Part shown: positions 10,046 to 21,901 of the stretch, one piece after another
Layout: each line of letters begins with the position of its first letter
Numbering within the stretch: position 1 is the stretch's first letter
Assembly (NCBI GenBank): GCA_030737875.1
Contig: CM060919.1
Coordinates: 808,153,160-808,217,159, forward strand
Direction: 5' to 3'
DNA from: Allium sativum
Lineage: Eukaryota; Streptophyta; Magnoliopsida; Asparagales; Amaryllidaceae
DNA: 64,000 bases
Program-made: the position numbers and the translations under genes
The notes under the pieces: model-generated
Seen by the model: only the letters and a program-made list of their open reading frames with translations
Database searches by the model: none
Told to the model about the DNA's origin: nothing

Positions 10046-11943
10046 AATCCTTACCTGATCATTCTATTTCCATCTCTACCCTAGAGATGGTTTCCAATAG
10101 ATTAGGATCGTCCTTCTAACTGGAACCAATCCACTCAATCAAAATCGATCTAATCGTCAAGCTTACTAGCGTTTCCGAATCCAATTCACTCTTGGGTCTG
10201 AAATCATATCTTGTGATATACTCTAGTTGCTTCCATCCTAGAAACAAAACCCCTAAACTGGCATGTCTCCTACTCAATGCAACTATTACCGTACCCAAAT
10301 CCTTTACTATGATCACTCTGCCCCATGGAGTCATGGCGACTCCACTGCACTGATCCATAGCCACTAGTCCTTTGCTATGTCCACTCTTTCCCATGAAGTC
10401 AAAACAACTCCACTGCACTGGTCTCTATTCCTTTGCTATGTCCACTTTGCCCCTCAAGTCATGACGACTCTACTGCACTGGCTCATAGTCCTACTACAAT
10501 CACTTTGTTCCCCATCGCTGGAACCCTACAGGTGATAGTCTACTCAAGGGAAGAAAAATAGGAACAACATATCAACCATAACATCCATCAAACAAGTCCT
10601 ACCTATCACCTGCTAAATTCATAAACACATCGACACCTACATGATTGGTCTAACCAATCCCAATATGTCGATTCCAGTATGTCTGGTCCAACCAACATCA
10701 ATAACTAATGGAAGCCCAGCCTCCATACATACACCGATGCCTACTTGACTGGTCCAACCAATCCCAGGCCAATGGAAGCCCCGCCTCCCTACGGACTACC
10801 GTACGTCCAACGTTCGTTTATCCTCCAAGGATAATTAAACTAATGGAAGCCCAGCCTCCAATCGGACTACCGTACGTCCAACGTACGTTTATCCTCCAAG
10901 GATAACTAGATCACGTCCAACGGATCCAAGGTAACGGGCGTCCCCAGATACCCCTGCTTTTAGTCCTCCTAAAATACTTGAGTCCAACCCAAGACTATCC
11001 ATTATCTTGCTGCCCTCTCGAGTCCAAATCGAGCTGAATCCAATTCCTTGCAGCCTTCTCGAGTCCAACTCGAGTCACTCTATAACTCAGACCCAGTCTT
11101 GAGTGCCGACAAACTCTAGTCCAACGTGAGTCGTCTCCCTATTCGTTGCATCTCCAAGATCAACGAACACCTATTTTCTTTTACGAGTTCAAGTCCAACT
11201 TGAATCGCTCTAATCTTCGTTGTATCTTCCATGATCAACGAACACATCCTATTCCTTCAAAGTTCTACTATCAAATAGAGAACATCAACATAGGGTCCTA
11301 AACAATCCATTACTTTGCATCTTTCCCGAGTCCCACTCGAGCAATCTCATAACCCTATCGAGTCTAACTCTGGGCAGTTTATATCATTGAACAGTCTCAT
11401 CATGTTTCGTCTGCCCATCACTCCTCGAGTAAACCAAGATATCATCCAATGAAAAATCACAACAACTATTTACCCCTCACGCAAACCATCCTAGTCGAAA
11501 TCGACATTCCCCAAGCACAAGCCCCAAAGGCCTAAACCAATATCAGACAAGCACCCAAGGAACATCTCCTCCGAGTTCGGACAATCCACGTGAGGTGATA
11601 CTAGCAAAACAATCTAGTACTGGAGCACTCATTTGCCTCCCAGAGACAACTAGAACTAATCACAACGATAACCTCTTAGCTTCCTTAACTCCAATTACTA
11701 TCGCCATCACTAGGTAGGTACCTAATACCACCCTATTCCTTTGGAGTAGATCGACTCCCCAAAATAATGCTAAACCCAATAAAGCCCGAAACAAAGCAAT
11801 CACAAGGAAACATACATCCATGACTCGATAAGACCATATTAATAAATCATGCCAAAACTAGTCGAACCACCAAATCGGGTTCGTCACTACTAAAGGTCTA
11901 TCGACTAACTCAGGTTTGTCAAACAAAACCCGATCAAAACATC
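10046..11943 (-). other. noncoding spacer in place of protease-RT-RNase H, with GTCCAAC repeats
   Basis: No polymerase motifs on either strand. Composition is cytosine-rich on the plus strand. A unit starting AATGGAAGCC and ending CTCCAAGGATAA occurs at 10771-10836 and 10842-10906 (period 71 bp). Between about 10980 and 11400 the word AGTCCAAC recurs inside small palindromes of the CGAGTCCAACTCGAG kind, with changing flanks. At 10320-10490 the word GACTCCACTGCACTGG recurs in diverged form. This looks like substituted DNA rather than decayed pol. Confidence 0.65.
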
Positions 11944-13011
11944 TTAAATATAAAGCATACCTCGAATAACGACACATTTTTCCTTCTGCGCCGCAGTTGG
12001 GGCATTTGACGAAGAAGGAATAGCGTTGATAGCATACGCTTTCACAATCTGCTTCTCCCTAGGAGGTTGTGGGCAATCATCCTTGTGATGTCCCGCCTGG
12101 CCGCAGTTAAAGCACTTCCTCTCCCCAGGCTTTTCTCGACAATCTCTGGCATAGTGGCCCTTCTTGCCACAAGTAAAGCATTCGCCATCTTTCTTATTTT
12201 TCTTATTCTGACCATCCTTGGTCGGGTTCTGCTTCCTCTTGTTCTGAGAATTCTTCTTGCCTTCACCGCCTGCTTGCGGCTTTGGCTCCTCCACAGGTGC
12301 CGTAGCAACCTCATTCTTCGACTTAGGGAAAAGGCTCTCTGACCTTAATGCCTTTCCTACAATAGACTCGAACGTCTCATCGATATGGTTTATAAGTCTT
12401 TCCCCCAAGTACCCATCCAAGCCAGTTATGAACTTCTCGTTCTTCTTTTCGACTGTATCGATAAGGGACCATCCATATTTCGATAAAGTGTCGAATTCAG
12501 CGATATACTCCGAGACTGCTCTACCGTTCTTCTTAAGCTCCAAGAACTTCCGGAACAGCTCTGATTTATGAGCAGCTGGAATAAACTTATCACAAAAGCG
12601 AGTCTTAAACTGATTCCAAGTAACTTGATCTTCTGGAGTAGCTGTTCTAATGGCATTCCACCAATTCATCGCTCGCCCTTGCAGCTGACGAGACGCTAGC
12701 CTTCTCTTCATCGCATCCTCAAGACCCAAGTCGTCGAAGATACGATCACAGCTATCCAACCAATCCTGAACATCTGTGGCCGACTCCATTCCGTGAAACG
12801 GCTTCCCACCAAGGTTAGTGTAATCCTTGCACAACTTGGCGAAGTCGACCCTAGGCGCCTGCACTACTGGACCACCACCATTTTCGGGATTGGGAACTGC
12901 CCCTTGAACATCCCTAAGCATCTCCCTCATGAAGTTGGTGAACATTGTCCTCATGTCAAGAGCATTCCCATGGTTGGTCCCTCTACCAGCACCCCGGGTG
13001 TCTCTACTCAT
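11944..13011 (-). CDS. gag: gag polyprotein (Ty3/gypsy), 355 aa open frame
   Basis: Structural Gag that assembles the virus-like particle and packages element RNA. The frame is open for 355 codons from MSRDTRG. Residues about 55-220 form the Retrotrans_gag domain, including AMNWWNAI (about 114-121) and the FKTRFCDKFIP block (135-145). A Lys/Asn-rich linker follows. Two CCHC zinc knuckles lie at about 278-291 (CFTCGKKGHYARDC) and 300-313 (CFNCGQAGHHKDDC); all metal ligands are intact. The frame ends right after VVIRGML, where the protease domain normally begins, so the deletion or replacement of pol starts there. It is the only well-preserved gene in this element, and it may still give a Gag-like protein if transcribed. 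The start is the first Met after the leader and is consistent with the family. Confidence 0.88.
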   Translation of the reverse strand: MSRDTRGAGRGTNHGNALDMRTMFTNFMREMLRDVQGAVPNPENGGGPVVQAPRVDFAKLCKDYTNLGGKPFHGMESATDVQDWLDSCDRIFDDLGLEDAMKRRLASRQLQGRAMNWWNAIRTATPEDQVTWNQFKTRFCDKFIPAAHKSELFRKFLELKKNGRAVSEYIAEFDTLSKYGWSLIDTVEKKNEKFITGLDGYLGERLINHIDETFESIVGKALRSESLFPKSKNEVATAPVEEPKPQAGGEGKKNSQNKRKQNPTKDGQNKKNKKDGECFTCGKKGHYARDCREKPGERKCFNCGQAGHHKDDCPQPPREKQIVKAYAINAIPSSSNAPTAAQKEKCVVIRGMLYI

Positions 13012-13193
13012 CGTTCAATCTGTAAAGAGAAAACGATTAACGACCCCATAGTGGTGCTAGTGCAGTACTACTTCATTCTTATACTACTAATAGTATATAT
13101 ATAGCTTTTGAAAACCAAAGTAATCACAAATACGCGCTCTCATATACGTACTATCTCTCCCTAGTGTCTTTCCCTAGGTTAACAACGCAACCT

Positions 13194-13209
13194 AGAGCTC
13201 TAAACCAAG
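13194..13209 (-). promoter_or_regulatory. degenerate primer-binding site of the chromovirus-like element
   Basis: Minus strand reads CTTGGTTTAGAGCTCT directly after the LTR. It resembles the TGGTATCAGAGC site complementary to initiator methionyl-tRNA, with several mismatches. Confidence 0.55.
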
Positions 13210-15791
13210 TGTGACGGCCCGCCCCGCACCAACCGACATTTTCTCCAAAGGTGCGCTGTACACATGTCCAGTTAGCACGGGACGGATCGTCAGAAGAAAA
13301 GAAAGAAGAGAATGGGCTAATCAAGGAACCTGTAGAATGTCTCACAGCGCATAGGATAAAATATAATAACAACATATTTGACATAAAACAGGAGAGACAG
13401 TGCAAAAGCTGAAAACCAGAACTAAGCATCATAGCAGCGGAAATCCAAAATACAGCTTATTACAACTTTCCAAACTGTCTCAAAAAGCAAAAGTAAGATA
13501 AAGGAGGTACACTACTAATGCCCAAGTAGCGACCACCAACGACACAGGGATAATATCTATATATCATACGTGGAAGCCTCCTACTCGCCTCCGAATCAGC
13601 TACTCGCGCATCACCAGCTAACCATAATCTGTCTCTAGTCTGCTCGTGTGAGCACCCAGAGTAATAAGAGGAGATATAAAACTCTGGGTCGGAGATAAAG
13701 CCTGGTATGAGCGATAAGCAACAAAACATAACAATAACAGGTATAATCCAATCGTACCTGAACCTGGACCTGCAACCAAAGAGTTAGCACTACATACTGT
13801 ACAACACTCTAAGGTGCCCTTTCAAATGGTGTAAAGATAACGGGGGTGGGGGAGTGCATGTCATAGTGATGCCAAACAATCAAGCATAGCAATCATCCTC
13901 ACATCCCTCACTCAGTGCGTAAAGCATACGATATCCACTACTCTGGTCACCTAATACTTTGGGCCATGACGGAATCCAATCCCGTATAACTATCATTACA
14001 AGCCCACCATCCATCTCTCAGTGGTGAACCAAAGTTATGAATACCGACAACCCCTTTGCACACGTCCCGCAGCAAAGCCCAATCACGAAGTGAACTCAGT
14101 GGTTCCCATCTGGATCCTGAGCTCTAACTTCTATTTGGACTACCTTTGCATCTCGGGTTTTTGGTCAATACTGGATCGGTTCGGATTCCTCCTTGCCATC
14201 GGTTCGGTTCGGATTGCTTCATCACCTCAGATCGGATCGAGTTCCTCAAGTCCCTCCATGATGCACCGGATCGGGTCGGGTCGTGCTCCATGCTCCAACT
14301 CGTGGTGGTTCGGATCGTAGCCAAGCTCCAGATTAGTTCGGATACAACCCAGGTCGTACTTAACATCTCTTTTCGTGACAAGTTCCTTCGGGTCGGATCA
14401 GAGGATGCCATCGGGTTCGGGTCGGAGAAGAATACTCCACGGGCGGTTCGGTTCGTGGCCATGCTCCGGTCGTATCGTCCCATCGTTCACGATCGGATCG
14501 GTCAAAGAACTTCAGGTGAAAGGAGTCGGCTCGTGGTCACCTTCCATGGACGGATCGGGTCGGGGTCTTATGAACGGTTCGGGTCGGGCTATCCGATCCG
14601 ATCCGGTTTCCTGCACTTTCCTGCAACTTCCAACGACAGTTTATATGCCTCTCGACGGCGTTTTCGACCATTCTAACTATTCTAATCAATCACAAAGCAT
14701 ACCATACATTCATAGCAACAAGTAGAAGCGACCTCAAACACCAAAACAACAATATGATGGGTTAAAATGGATCAAACATAGCCAAAATCCCATATTTCCC
14801 CTTAAGCATGTTTAAGAACAACTAAGCATAGGATTAACAAAACTTAACCAAATTAACCCAAAATTCCAACAGAGGTCTATATCAATATTTCAGAATTTCT
14901 GAATATTTTTCCAAATTTTTAACATGCATAAATTCGCTAATTATCACTAATCACCCCTTAATCCCCCAAATTCCGGGATTTGCAAAATTAGTCGAAATTA
15001 ACCCCAAATTCATATCAGAGACATAAAATGATGTTTTAGAATTTTAGGAATTTTTCTAGATTTTTCTAAGCCATAATTTCGCTAATCTTCGCTAATTACC
15101 ATAATTAGCCGTAATTAGTGAAAAACAATGCAAATCACTCACTTTAGCCACAAACAAACTTTAGATCTGAAATAATCTCTGATTTGGATCCAATCCCTAT
15201 GTGTTTCAGCAGCTCTCTCTCTCTCTGATTTGGTGCTACCCTCCCTTGATTTGATGTAGTTTTGCTTAATCTTCGATTAGAAAGTGATTAGAGACGATTT
15301 GGGATGAAATTAGAAGGTGGAGGCCATGGCTAGAGCTCAAAGGAGGTTTGTGGCGGCTGGAAAATGAATGAAAAATCGTTTTCCAAACCCTAGCAGCCCT
15401 CAAATACCTCTAAACCCGAAATCCCCCATTGGGCCTAGCTGTTAATCACCCGGTTTAGCCCAATTAAGCTGTTTTTCACCTTCTAAACCTTGTTTCAGCC
15501 ATATCTCCCAAACGGTAAGTCCGTTTGGCTAATATAACCACTCTACGGAAAGAGAAACCATCATTCGAATCCAATGGAAGTGGTTTCAGGTCAAAACTCC
15601 TTTCCAATCAAAAGTTATGGACGAAACAAGATCAGCTAGGGGCAAAACGGTCATTTAAAAATCGGCAAAAATCATGAACATGGGAAATGACCCCAATAGT
15701 CGTTTCCCAAAGCCACATGACCATACGACTTGGTATAAGAAAGAAATAAATATTCTACGATCCTCCGATGCGTAGAATGCGGGTTGTTACA
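13210..15791 (-). repeat. LTR of the chromovirus-like element (5' LTR in its orientation)
   Basis: 2582 bp, TGTGACGG to GTTGTTACA. It shows the uninterrupted site (about 14648-14655) corresponding to the solo-LTR insertion in the other copy. The forward frame at 14146-14676 is a product of the CGGATCGG block (14165-14605). Confidence 0.92.
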
Positions 15792-15796
15792 TAATC

Positions 15797-16672
15797 GCCC
15801 GTTCATCTGTAATTAGATAAGCTGCATCAACCACATACCACCTATCAAACAATCATTAAAGGGTTAAAACATGGCGCTCGGTCAGTCGCCTATGCACCAA
15901 TTCAAAGGCTCTAAACAGTTGCCCGTGTACCCCTCGCCTAACCGCCCGTTCAAACGGCAAGAGTATATTCAACCGTTCGTACCCATAAAGTTCGATCACA
16001 TGAGACAACTGAATACAGCTTGTCGCCAGTTGGCTACAGCTAAACGGTGACATATTTGTAATTAAGGAGACAAGCGACCCATAATCTGCATATATGATTT
16101 TCAGATTATTTCCTCATAAAGGCACACCTATAAATAAGCCATGAATCCCACCTTAAAGTGGGACTCCTTGCCACTATGAAGTGCTGCAAAATTCTTTCCT
16201 CCACCGTTCCTTAAGCATTTCAATCATCATCGTCATCTTCACTTGAAGGATCTTCATTCATCCGGCCATGGCATCCATTGAGATCTTGTAAGTAAAAGAA
16301 ATCAAAGATATCCACCTTCTTTGTTGCTCATCCGTCCTTCTTTTCCGTGGATTCCACTATTCCTCCATCAAATTCCATTAGTATTGAGTGAGTTTTGTAT
16401 GTGAGAATGAGAATATATTGAGAGAACAAGAAGATGTATAAAGAAAGAGAGTCTATATGCTTTGTAATCATTATCATGATAATGCAAACTACCTTCATAG
16501 TGGACGTAGGCCTAGTTTAGGGTTGAACCACTCTAAAATCTTGTCTCCATTTTACTTTCCTCACATTTTTACTGTCAACTCTTATTGAACACGGCTTCAT
16601 TTACTTTCTAACCACATTGGTGAAGTACAATTTTCGTACCCTTGGTGTTTGAGCCATTTTTTGGTGAAAACA
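15797..16672 (+). repeat. left LTR of the gag-only element, 3' part
   Basis: Continues the LTR after the nested element and ends GAAAACA at 16672. It matches 22354-23216. Confidence 0.9.
16128..16136 (+). promoter_or_regulatory. TATA box in the left LTR of the gag-only element
   Basis: CTATAAATA, conserved as TTATAAATA at 22683-22691 in the right LTR. It is the likely promoter for element RNA running into gag. Confidence 0.6.
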
Positions 16673-16693
16673 TTTGGCACCCACCATGGAGCC
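16673..16693 (+). promoter_or_regulatory. primer-binding-like site of the gag-only element
   Basis: The bases immediately after the LTR read TTTGGCACCCACCATGGAG. TGGCRCC-type starts are usual for plant Ty3/gypsy primer sites that are not initiator-Met type. I cannot name the tRNA. Confidence 0.5.
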
Positions 16694-16755
16694 TTGTTTT
16701 TATCCTCTCTGCTAAAGTCCAACGAGATTTTCTAAGAAAAACTTTGCTTGATATT

Positions 16756-18276
16756 ATGGAGGTGCCGAAGAAAGTTACTTGCGAAATTGACAACCTCACC
16801 GGCAATGTTAACATTGTCACATCGCCCACCGCCCATTTCGAGGTAGGAGAATCATTGGAAGTTGAGTTAGCTATAACCAAGAGAGAGTTGAAAGAAGCAA
16901 TGGCGGGACTAACGAGCTAAATAACTATTGCAAACAATGCAATGATGAAAAAACTTGAGTCGATGTTCGCTATTCAAGCCGCTACCGCAAAGACCACACT
17001 AAGTGCCACTCGTCTTCCACCTGCTCGAACAAGTCACACACATAATATAGAAATTTCTGCTTCAAGCAAGAAACAAGGGAACTCAACTCAGGAAGTCGCA
17101 TATCATGCTAATCTGGACCGTGGCAAAGCTAAAGCACCTATGTGTAACTATTTCGATGACACAACCTCTCAACAGGTAAGTGATCCCACCAAAGGGGCAT
17201 TTCTCTCAAAAGAAAGCCTAGATCCCCTGTCTCCAGACCATAATTACAAGCCTAGACGAGAATATGGCGAGGAAGAAGACGCTCATTCCATGGATCGGAG
17301 CAAAGAGCAGGAATTTATTTTAGGAATGGCACTCGGAATTGTGAAGGAGAGTTTGAAGAAAGGGGATAATCGAAGAGAGTGGGAATTTTTTTCTACTAAG
17401 ACCCCACTCGCCGAAAGAATTAAAATGGCTATATATCCACAGAAATTTAAACCTCCAACGTTGCAATCCTATAATGGGACAAGCGATCCCAATATGTTCC
17501 TGTGCAAATATGATCAGCATATGAACGGGGGGCGCGCCACCGACGAGATCAAATTCCTGTATTTCCCGATTTATTTATAAGGAGTGGCTTACCTCTGGTT
17601 CACAAAGCTACCGCCGAAGTCTGTAGACTACTTCGCTACCTTGGCTAGACTATTAAGTAAGCAGTTCAGGTTCCAAGTAACTAGGGCTCGGGATGTTATG
17701 GAGCTAGGTGAACTACAACAAAGACCAGGAGAATCCGTCAAAGCTTTTCTCACCAGCTTTAATATAGCAGTGGCTGCAATTGAAAATTATGAGCCCCGTC
17801 TCGTCCTGATGGGCTTGAAAGGGGACATATGTAAAAAGACCAAGTTAGGAAGGTGGGTTAAGAAGAAGAAACCAAGTACACTCGAACAACTACTCAATAA
17901 AGCTAAAAAATATATGAGTGCTGAAGAGAATTCGGTGTGTGAACAACTAAAAAGGAAAGGTAATGCACAAAGTAGCTTTGATCGTCAGAAGAGGAGCAAC
18001 AAAGGAAAAGATAACCGGGCTAAGAAGAAGCTACGCTTTTTTAAGAATTTTGAGCTCACTCCCTTTAATGACACCATAAGGAATATCTTCATGGAAACTA
18101 AGGATACCGAGAAATATCCGATCCCAAAACAAATGCAGGTCAAAGGCGTCGCTAGAAGATCAGGAAGGTTCTGTCAATTTCATAACTAGCTAGGGCACGA
18201 TACTAATGACTGTAGGCATTTGAAATCATTGATTGAGGGACTGATCAGGAAGAATCGTTTGCAACAATATGTATGA
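16756..18276 (+). pseudogene. gag (Tat/Athila-like type), broken by three in-frame stops
   Basis: One frame runs from MEVPKKVT to the stop at 18274-18276, with premature TAA at 16918-16920 and 17578-17580 and TAG at 18187-18189. About residues 215-330 match the Retrotrans_gag domain (RIKMAIYPQKFKPP, then AYLWFTKLPPKSVDYF, then LGELQQRPGESVKAFL). The stop at 18187 falls inside a CQFHN-x-x-GHDTNDC zinc motif, the form usual in Tat/Athila-lineage Gag rather than the CCHC knuckle of chromoviruses. No frameshift is needed to follow the protein, so decay is by substitution only. No protease or polymerase follows. Confidence 0.85.
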
Positions 18277-19129
18277 GTCCATGAACACTGCCCCAACCCT
18301 CTACGAGCAAAGGGCAACAAGAAATGAGTAGATCATTCAAACCAATCCAAGGCCAGCACTTGCTTAAAGATTAGTAGTCAGCGTTCTGGTTATGGTTGCT
18401 CTGAATAAGCGACCTCCATTACTTTACTTAGCTGTATTACTTTGTTTTTCCTTATTGCTTAAGAACCGGTAGTCACTTTACTCTATTACTTGCTATTCAC
18501 TTGCTATATTCCTGTAAGTAATTGACGATGATTTACTTACAAAGGCCCTATAAATAAAAAATTATGTGCTTACACAAGTAACATACTTGTAAGCTCATAC
18601 TAAAGGATGGTATCTGAAAATGTAGGCATAGTAGAAGCGATCTCTCATCTACGGCTAAGCCGTAATGGGAAGCTTCTCAAAACATATTTCCAGCAAAGCC
18701 ACTTAGGAGCCAAGGACATCTTGTGAATTAAGCACGATAAATAAACACATCACTTCAAAAGAATAAGCTGTTCTGGGGAAAATAGTGAAAAGCATAGCAA
18801 ACAAACAACAAGTCAGAAGACTGGACTTTTCACTATGAAACACGCCAAACTCTTAGCAAGCATCAATTGAAGGACTTGGCATTATGATTTGAGGAAAATA
18901 CGAAGGTAGTATCAAATTGGTCCCACGGATAAAATTGCTAGTCCCAAAGAGGCACCTTGTTAGATGTAGGACACAAATTCCTTAAATCGAAATAGAATTC
19001 GATAAGAGGAGCTAGTGTCTATCTCCCGGGGTGATGCATAAAATTGAAAGGATCAACAACACCTAGGCTGGAAGCACCAGTCCTCGTGCTGGAAGGACAG
19101 GCAAACATGTTGGAAGGACCAGCACAATT
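18277..19129. other. noncoding interior of the gag-only element
   Basis: No RT, RNase H or integrase motif on either strand. Short diverged direct repeats of CTGGAAGGAC/GGACCAGCA occur near 19070-19125. Confidence 0.55.
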
Positions 19130-19207
19130 AGAAATCCTAACCGAAAGGGGGTAATAGAAATCCTAGCCGGAAGGGGGTAACAAAAATTCTAGCCGAAAGG
19201 GGGTATC
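19130..19207 (+). repeat. tandem repeat, 3 x 26 bp
   Basis: Three copies of a unit with core ATCCTAGCCGAAAGGGGGTA at 19130-19155, 19156-19181 and 19182-19207, with 2-4 differences between copies. Two or three diverged modules with CTCCGAAGGRCTTG cores follow at about 19310-19540. Confidence 0.75.
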
Positions 19208-19903
19208 CATTTTAGGTCTTTCTTGATTTCAAAATAACCATATCAAAGAGGACCTAGAATGGATCGAAACCTGAAACCCAAGCCCTCCCCTAGGGGCACG
19301 TATTCAAAACCAGTCTCCGAAGGGCTTGGGTCATCGAGTTAGTGCGATATGGGGTTGAATACATTTTAATAAAAAATAACAAACACGTATATACATACGA
19401 ATGCATATTTAATTGAGTCTTCGAAGGTCTTGGGACGCCAAGTCAGTGAGAAACGCGAATTAAAAATATAGCACATAAACCTCCTCAGGGGGGCACACTT
19501 TCAAGTTCAAACTCCGAAGGACTTGAATTAACGAGTTATTGAAAACACGAGTAAATGCATGAAATTTTAAGATTACAACGAACTTCGATACGGGGGTCTA
19601 ACCATAGCGTTATAACGAGCCGGTAATGATAATTTTACGTACCATAAGTCGTACGACTAACAAAGTGCTCGGTTATACAAATGAATTATGAAAAGGGTGT
19701 GACGTGTGGTGCACCAGCGAGAAAGTAGCTAAGCTATAAAAAACTACAGTACAATAATCTAGGGCCCAAAACAGTCATAAAGTCACCAACATAACCGTGT
19801 GATAATAATCGGGGCTGGCACCTGCATATACAAGCCAGTTTAAACGCAGCACATTAAAGTAACAATGGAAATAATGAAAGGTGAAGCTAGCCAGTCATGA
19901 CCT

Positions 19904-20599
19904 TCAGGTAGGAAAGGCAGTGATCTTCTCTCGGGATTCAACGGCCTTGATAAGTTCAAACTTGTCTTTCTCCAAAGTTTGGATTCGATCAATGTTCTCC
20001 CTATTCAACCTTTGAAGATCACCAGCAAGGGTATGCCAGGCACCCAATTGCCTCATAATATAGTCCCTGACTTCCATAATAAGGTCTCCAACAAAATTTG
20101 GATGTGCCTCCAACTAATCAAATTCAGCCAGTACGCAGTCTTTCATAGCATCCATCTTACCGGCAACAATCCACTTGTCATACGGGTCTATGTTCAAGTT
20201 AGAGCACATACCTTCTAGACACCAACCCTCGAATTGGTCAACAAGTGTGGGATGACATGGGTTCGGAACATAAAGAGGCTTTTGTATGATCGTTTGAGGA
20301 TTAGCAGAATTTGAAGCAATGGATGGAGAAGCCAAAGATAGTTGGTCAGTGGTAGCCTGAATCTTTGGAGCAAGAGGTTCGTCCATTGCACGACATCTTT
20401 GAGGGTCACTTTTGCCCAAATTCTTTCTACTCTTCAGCCTGCTTTTCCTGCCAACCTTCTTCTTTGGTCTTCTTAACATAAGATATTTCATCCTTGGACC
20501 TAAGGGAAAAGCCAAAATGAAATTCAGTATGTATTGAGCACCAAAAGGCCGTTTTAGTCTAAAGTTTGAATATTGATCGAAGCAAGGTAATCTGCGCAT
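19904..20599 (-). pseudogene. antisense reading frame of the gag-only element, about 230 codons with one stop
   Basis: On the strand opposite to gag a single frame runs 161 codons from MRRLPCFDQ to AEFD, meets one stop at 20114-20116, and continues in frame for 70 codons to 19904. The first part has a Lys/Arg-rich segment (RRPKKKVGRKSRLKSRK, nuclear-signal-like). The last 50 residues are Leu/Glu/Arg-rich and could form a coiled coil (GDLQRLNRENIDRIQTLEKD). Extra antisense frames between the coding region and 3' LTR are a known feature of Tat-lineage plant elements; their function is unsettled. Its length in a decayed element suggests it was once coding. I recognise no domain. Confidence 0.55.
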
Positions 20600-21429
20600 G
20601 AGTAGAGATCATGCACAACCAAAAACAACCCAACTGGATTTAGGCATGAACAAGAACCACATTTGATTTAAGCCAGTAATGTCTCGGGCATTCCACCAAA
20701 CAACTTATAGGAAATATCGAAATTGAAACTGCAAAAGGTTCCATATGATTCAGATTCGTCAAATGAATACAGAAACAACACCATCATCAAACATACCTAA
20801 TTGTACCCAAAATCCCAATCCATATTCCAATTAATCGAACCACACTTAAAACACCCTAGCTCGAAACTATTTAGACAACGGCAATTGCTCAAACAGAACG
20901 AGGCGGAGTAAAAAGTAAAGACTCACCCAAAACAATCATGGTGCTTCGGATCCAAAGAAAAGTTGCTCTAATCAATCAAGTGTTGCTGGAAGCATTAAAC
21001 AAAATTGTGAGTTGAGGAGACCGATAATTTTAAAAGAAAAATATCGGCGAAAATTAAAGGATGTGGATTACCTGGTAAAGCTCTCTGGAACCTTGCTACC
21101 ATTAGGAGAGTTCATCAAAGAAAACAGGTGAAATGAGGAAAGTATGTAAAATAAACCAGTCTAGAATGTTCTTTCCACATCAACTTAGCCAAATTCAAAA
21201 TTTCCCAGCAGAACAAGTATAATGACCCACCAAAACCAACTCGCTCAAACCACCATGATGTGCCTGACGGTACGAGCGACCTAGGTAAGCTTTGGTCTTG
21301 CTCAGCCCAGATCAACCGAAAGCCATGGATGATTACCCATCGGAAAACAAAGATTTAATTCACCAAATTACATTATGGTCAATTATTTCGAAGTCCGTAG
21401 TCTTCTGTAAAACAAGAAAATTACGAACT
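20600..21429. other. noncoding 3' interior of the gag-only element
   Basis: Upstream (5') flank of the antisense frame. No motif recognised; it may hold the antisense promoter, but no convincing TATA box was seen. Confidence 0.45.
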
Positions 21430-21441
21430 TCGAGGGGCAAA
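21430..21441 (+). promoter_or_regulatory. polypurine tract of the gag-only element
   Basis: TCGAGGGGCAAA directly before the LTR start TGTTTATCCC. Confidence 0.6.
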
Positions 21442-21795
21442 TGTTTATCCCTAAAAAGCATGTGTATAATTGGTGTGTCAAATCTTCGTAAGACCTATGG
21501 GACGACCGCTCCAGGGCTCAGATATGCTTGAATGATCCAAGACACTCGGGTCGTTCGTGCAAGGTAAAAAAACAACCCCACAAGACCAATGTCGAACGTA
21601 TCAATAAATTCTAAGCATGACAAGGGAGGACACACAACATCAAAACTGATGGGTCGCACGTCGGTCATATAGCATGGTTCGACCATACAAAGAGACAATA
21701 TGGCCCAGGCAAGCTTGGCAAGCTTGGAAGACTCATGTTTGATATAAGAGCTGCCCATTCCAATATCAAAGGGTCATTTGCACATAACTAGGAAT

Positions 21796-21901
21796 ACAAC
21801 ATAAACTGAAAAGTACGAGCACAATTCAAAGGACCGGCCGTCCATATCACAACATAAACTGAAAAGTACGAGCACAGTTCAAAGGACCGGCCGTCCATAT
21901 C
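21796..21901 (+). repeat. 53-bp tandem duplication in the right LTR
   Basis: Two near-identical units starting ACAACATAAACTG at 21796 and 21849. The left LTR has one unit, so the duplication arose after or during this copy's insertion. Confidence 0.85.

Larger units (their letters stand above)
5515..15791 (-). mobile_element. chromovirus-like Ty3/gypsy element (Tekay/Del type), most of pol lost (level 4)
   Basis: Starts TGTGACGGCC and ends GGGTTGTTACA, flanked by TAATC at 5510-5514 and 15792-15796. LTRs are 5515-9045 (with a 949-bp insertion) and 13210-15791, about 2.58 kb each without the insert. On the minus strand the order is primer-binding site, gag, a 1.9-kb noncoding spacer where protease, RT and RNase H should be, an integrase lacking its catalytic core, a chromodomain and a polypurine tract. 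The chromodomain behind the integrase identifies a chromovirus; LTR length and the TGTRACGRCCC/GGGTTGTTACA ends fit the Tekay/Del lineage. The two LTRs differ by roughly 1-2%, younger than the element it landed in. Confidence 0.9.

Noticed and set aside
14146..14676. 176-codon forward frame, plus several 80-120 codon frames on both strands at 6326-6963 and 14021-14725
   Set aside because: They follow the CGGATCGG low-complexity block inside LTRs, are open on several frames at once, read as Arg/Ser/Gly-rich strings and change between the two LTR copies.
16642..16920. Forward frame starting before the end of the LTR as the gag start
   Set aside because: The first 30 codons lie in LTR and primer-site sequence; the Met at 16756 fits better as gag start.
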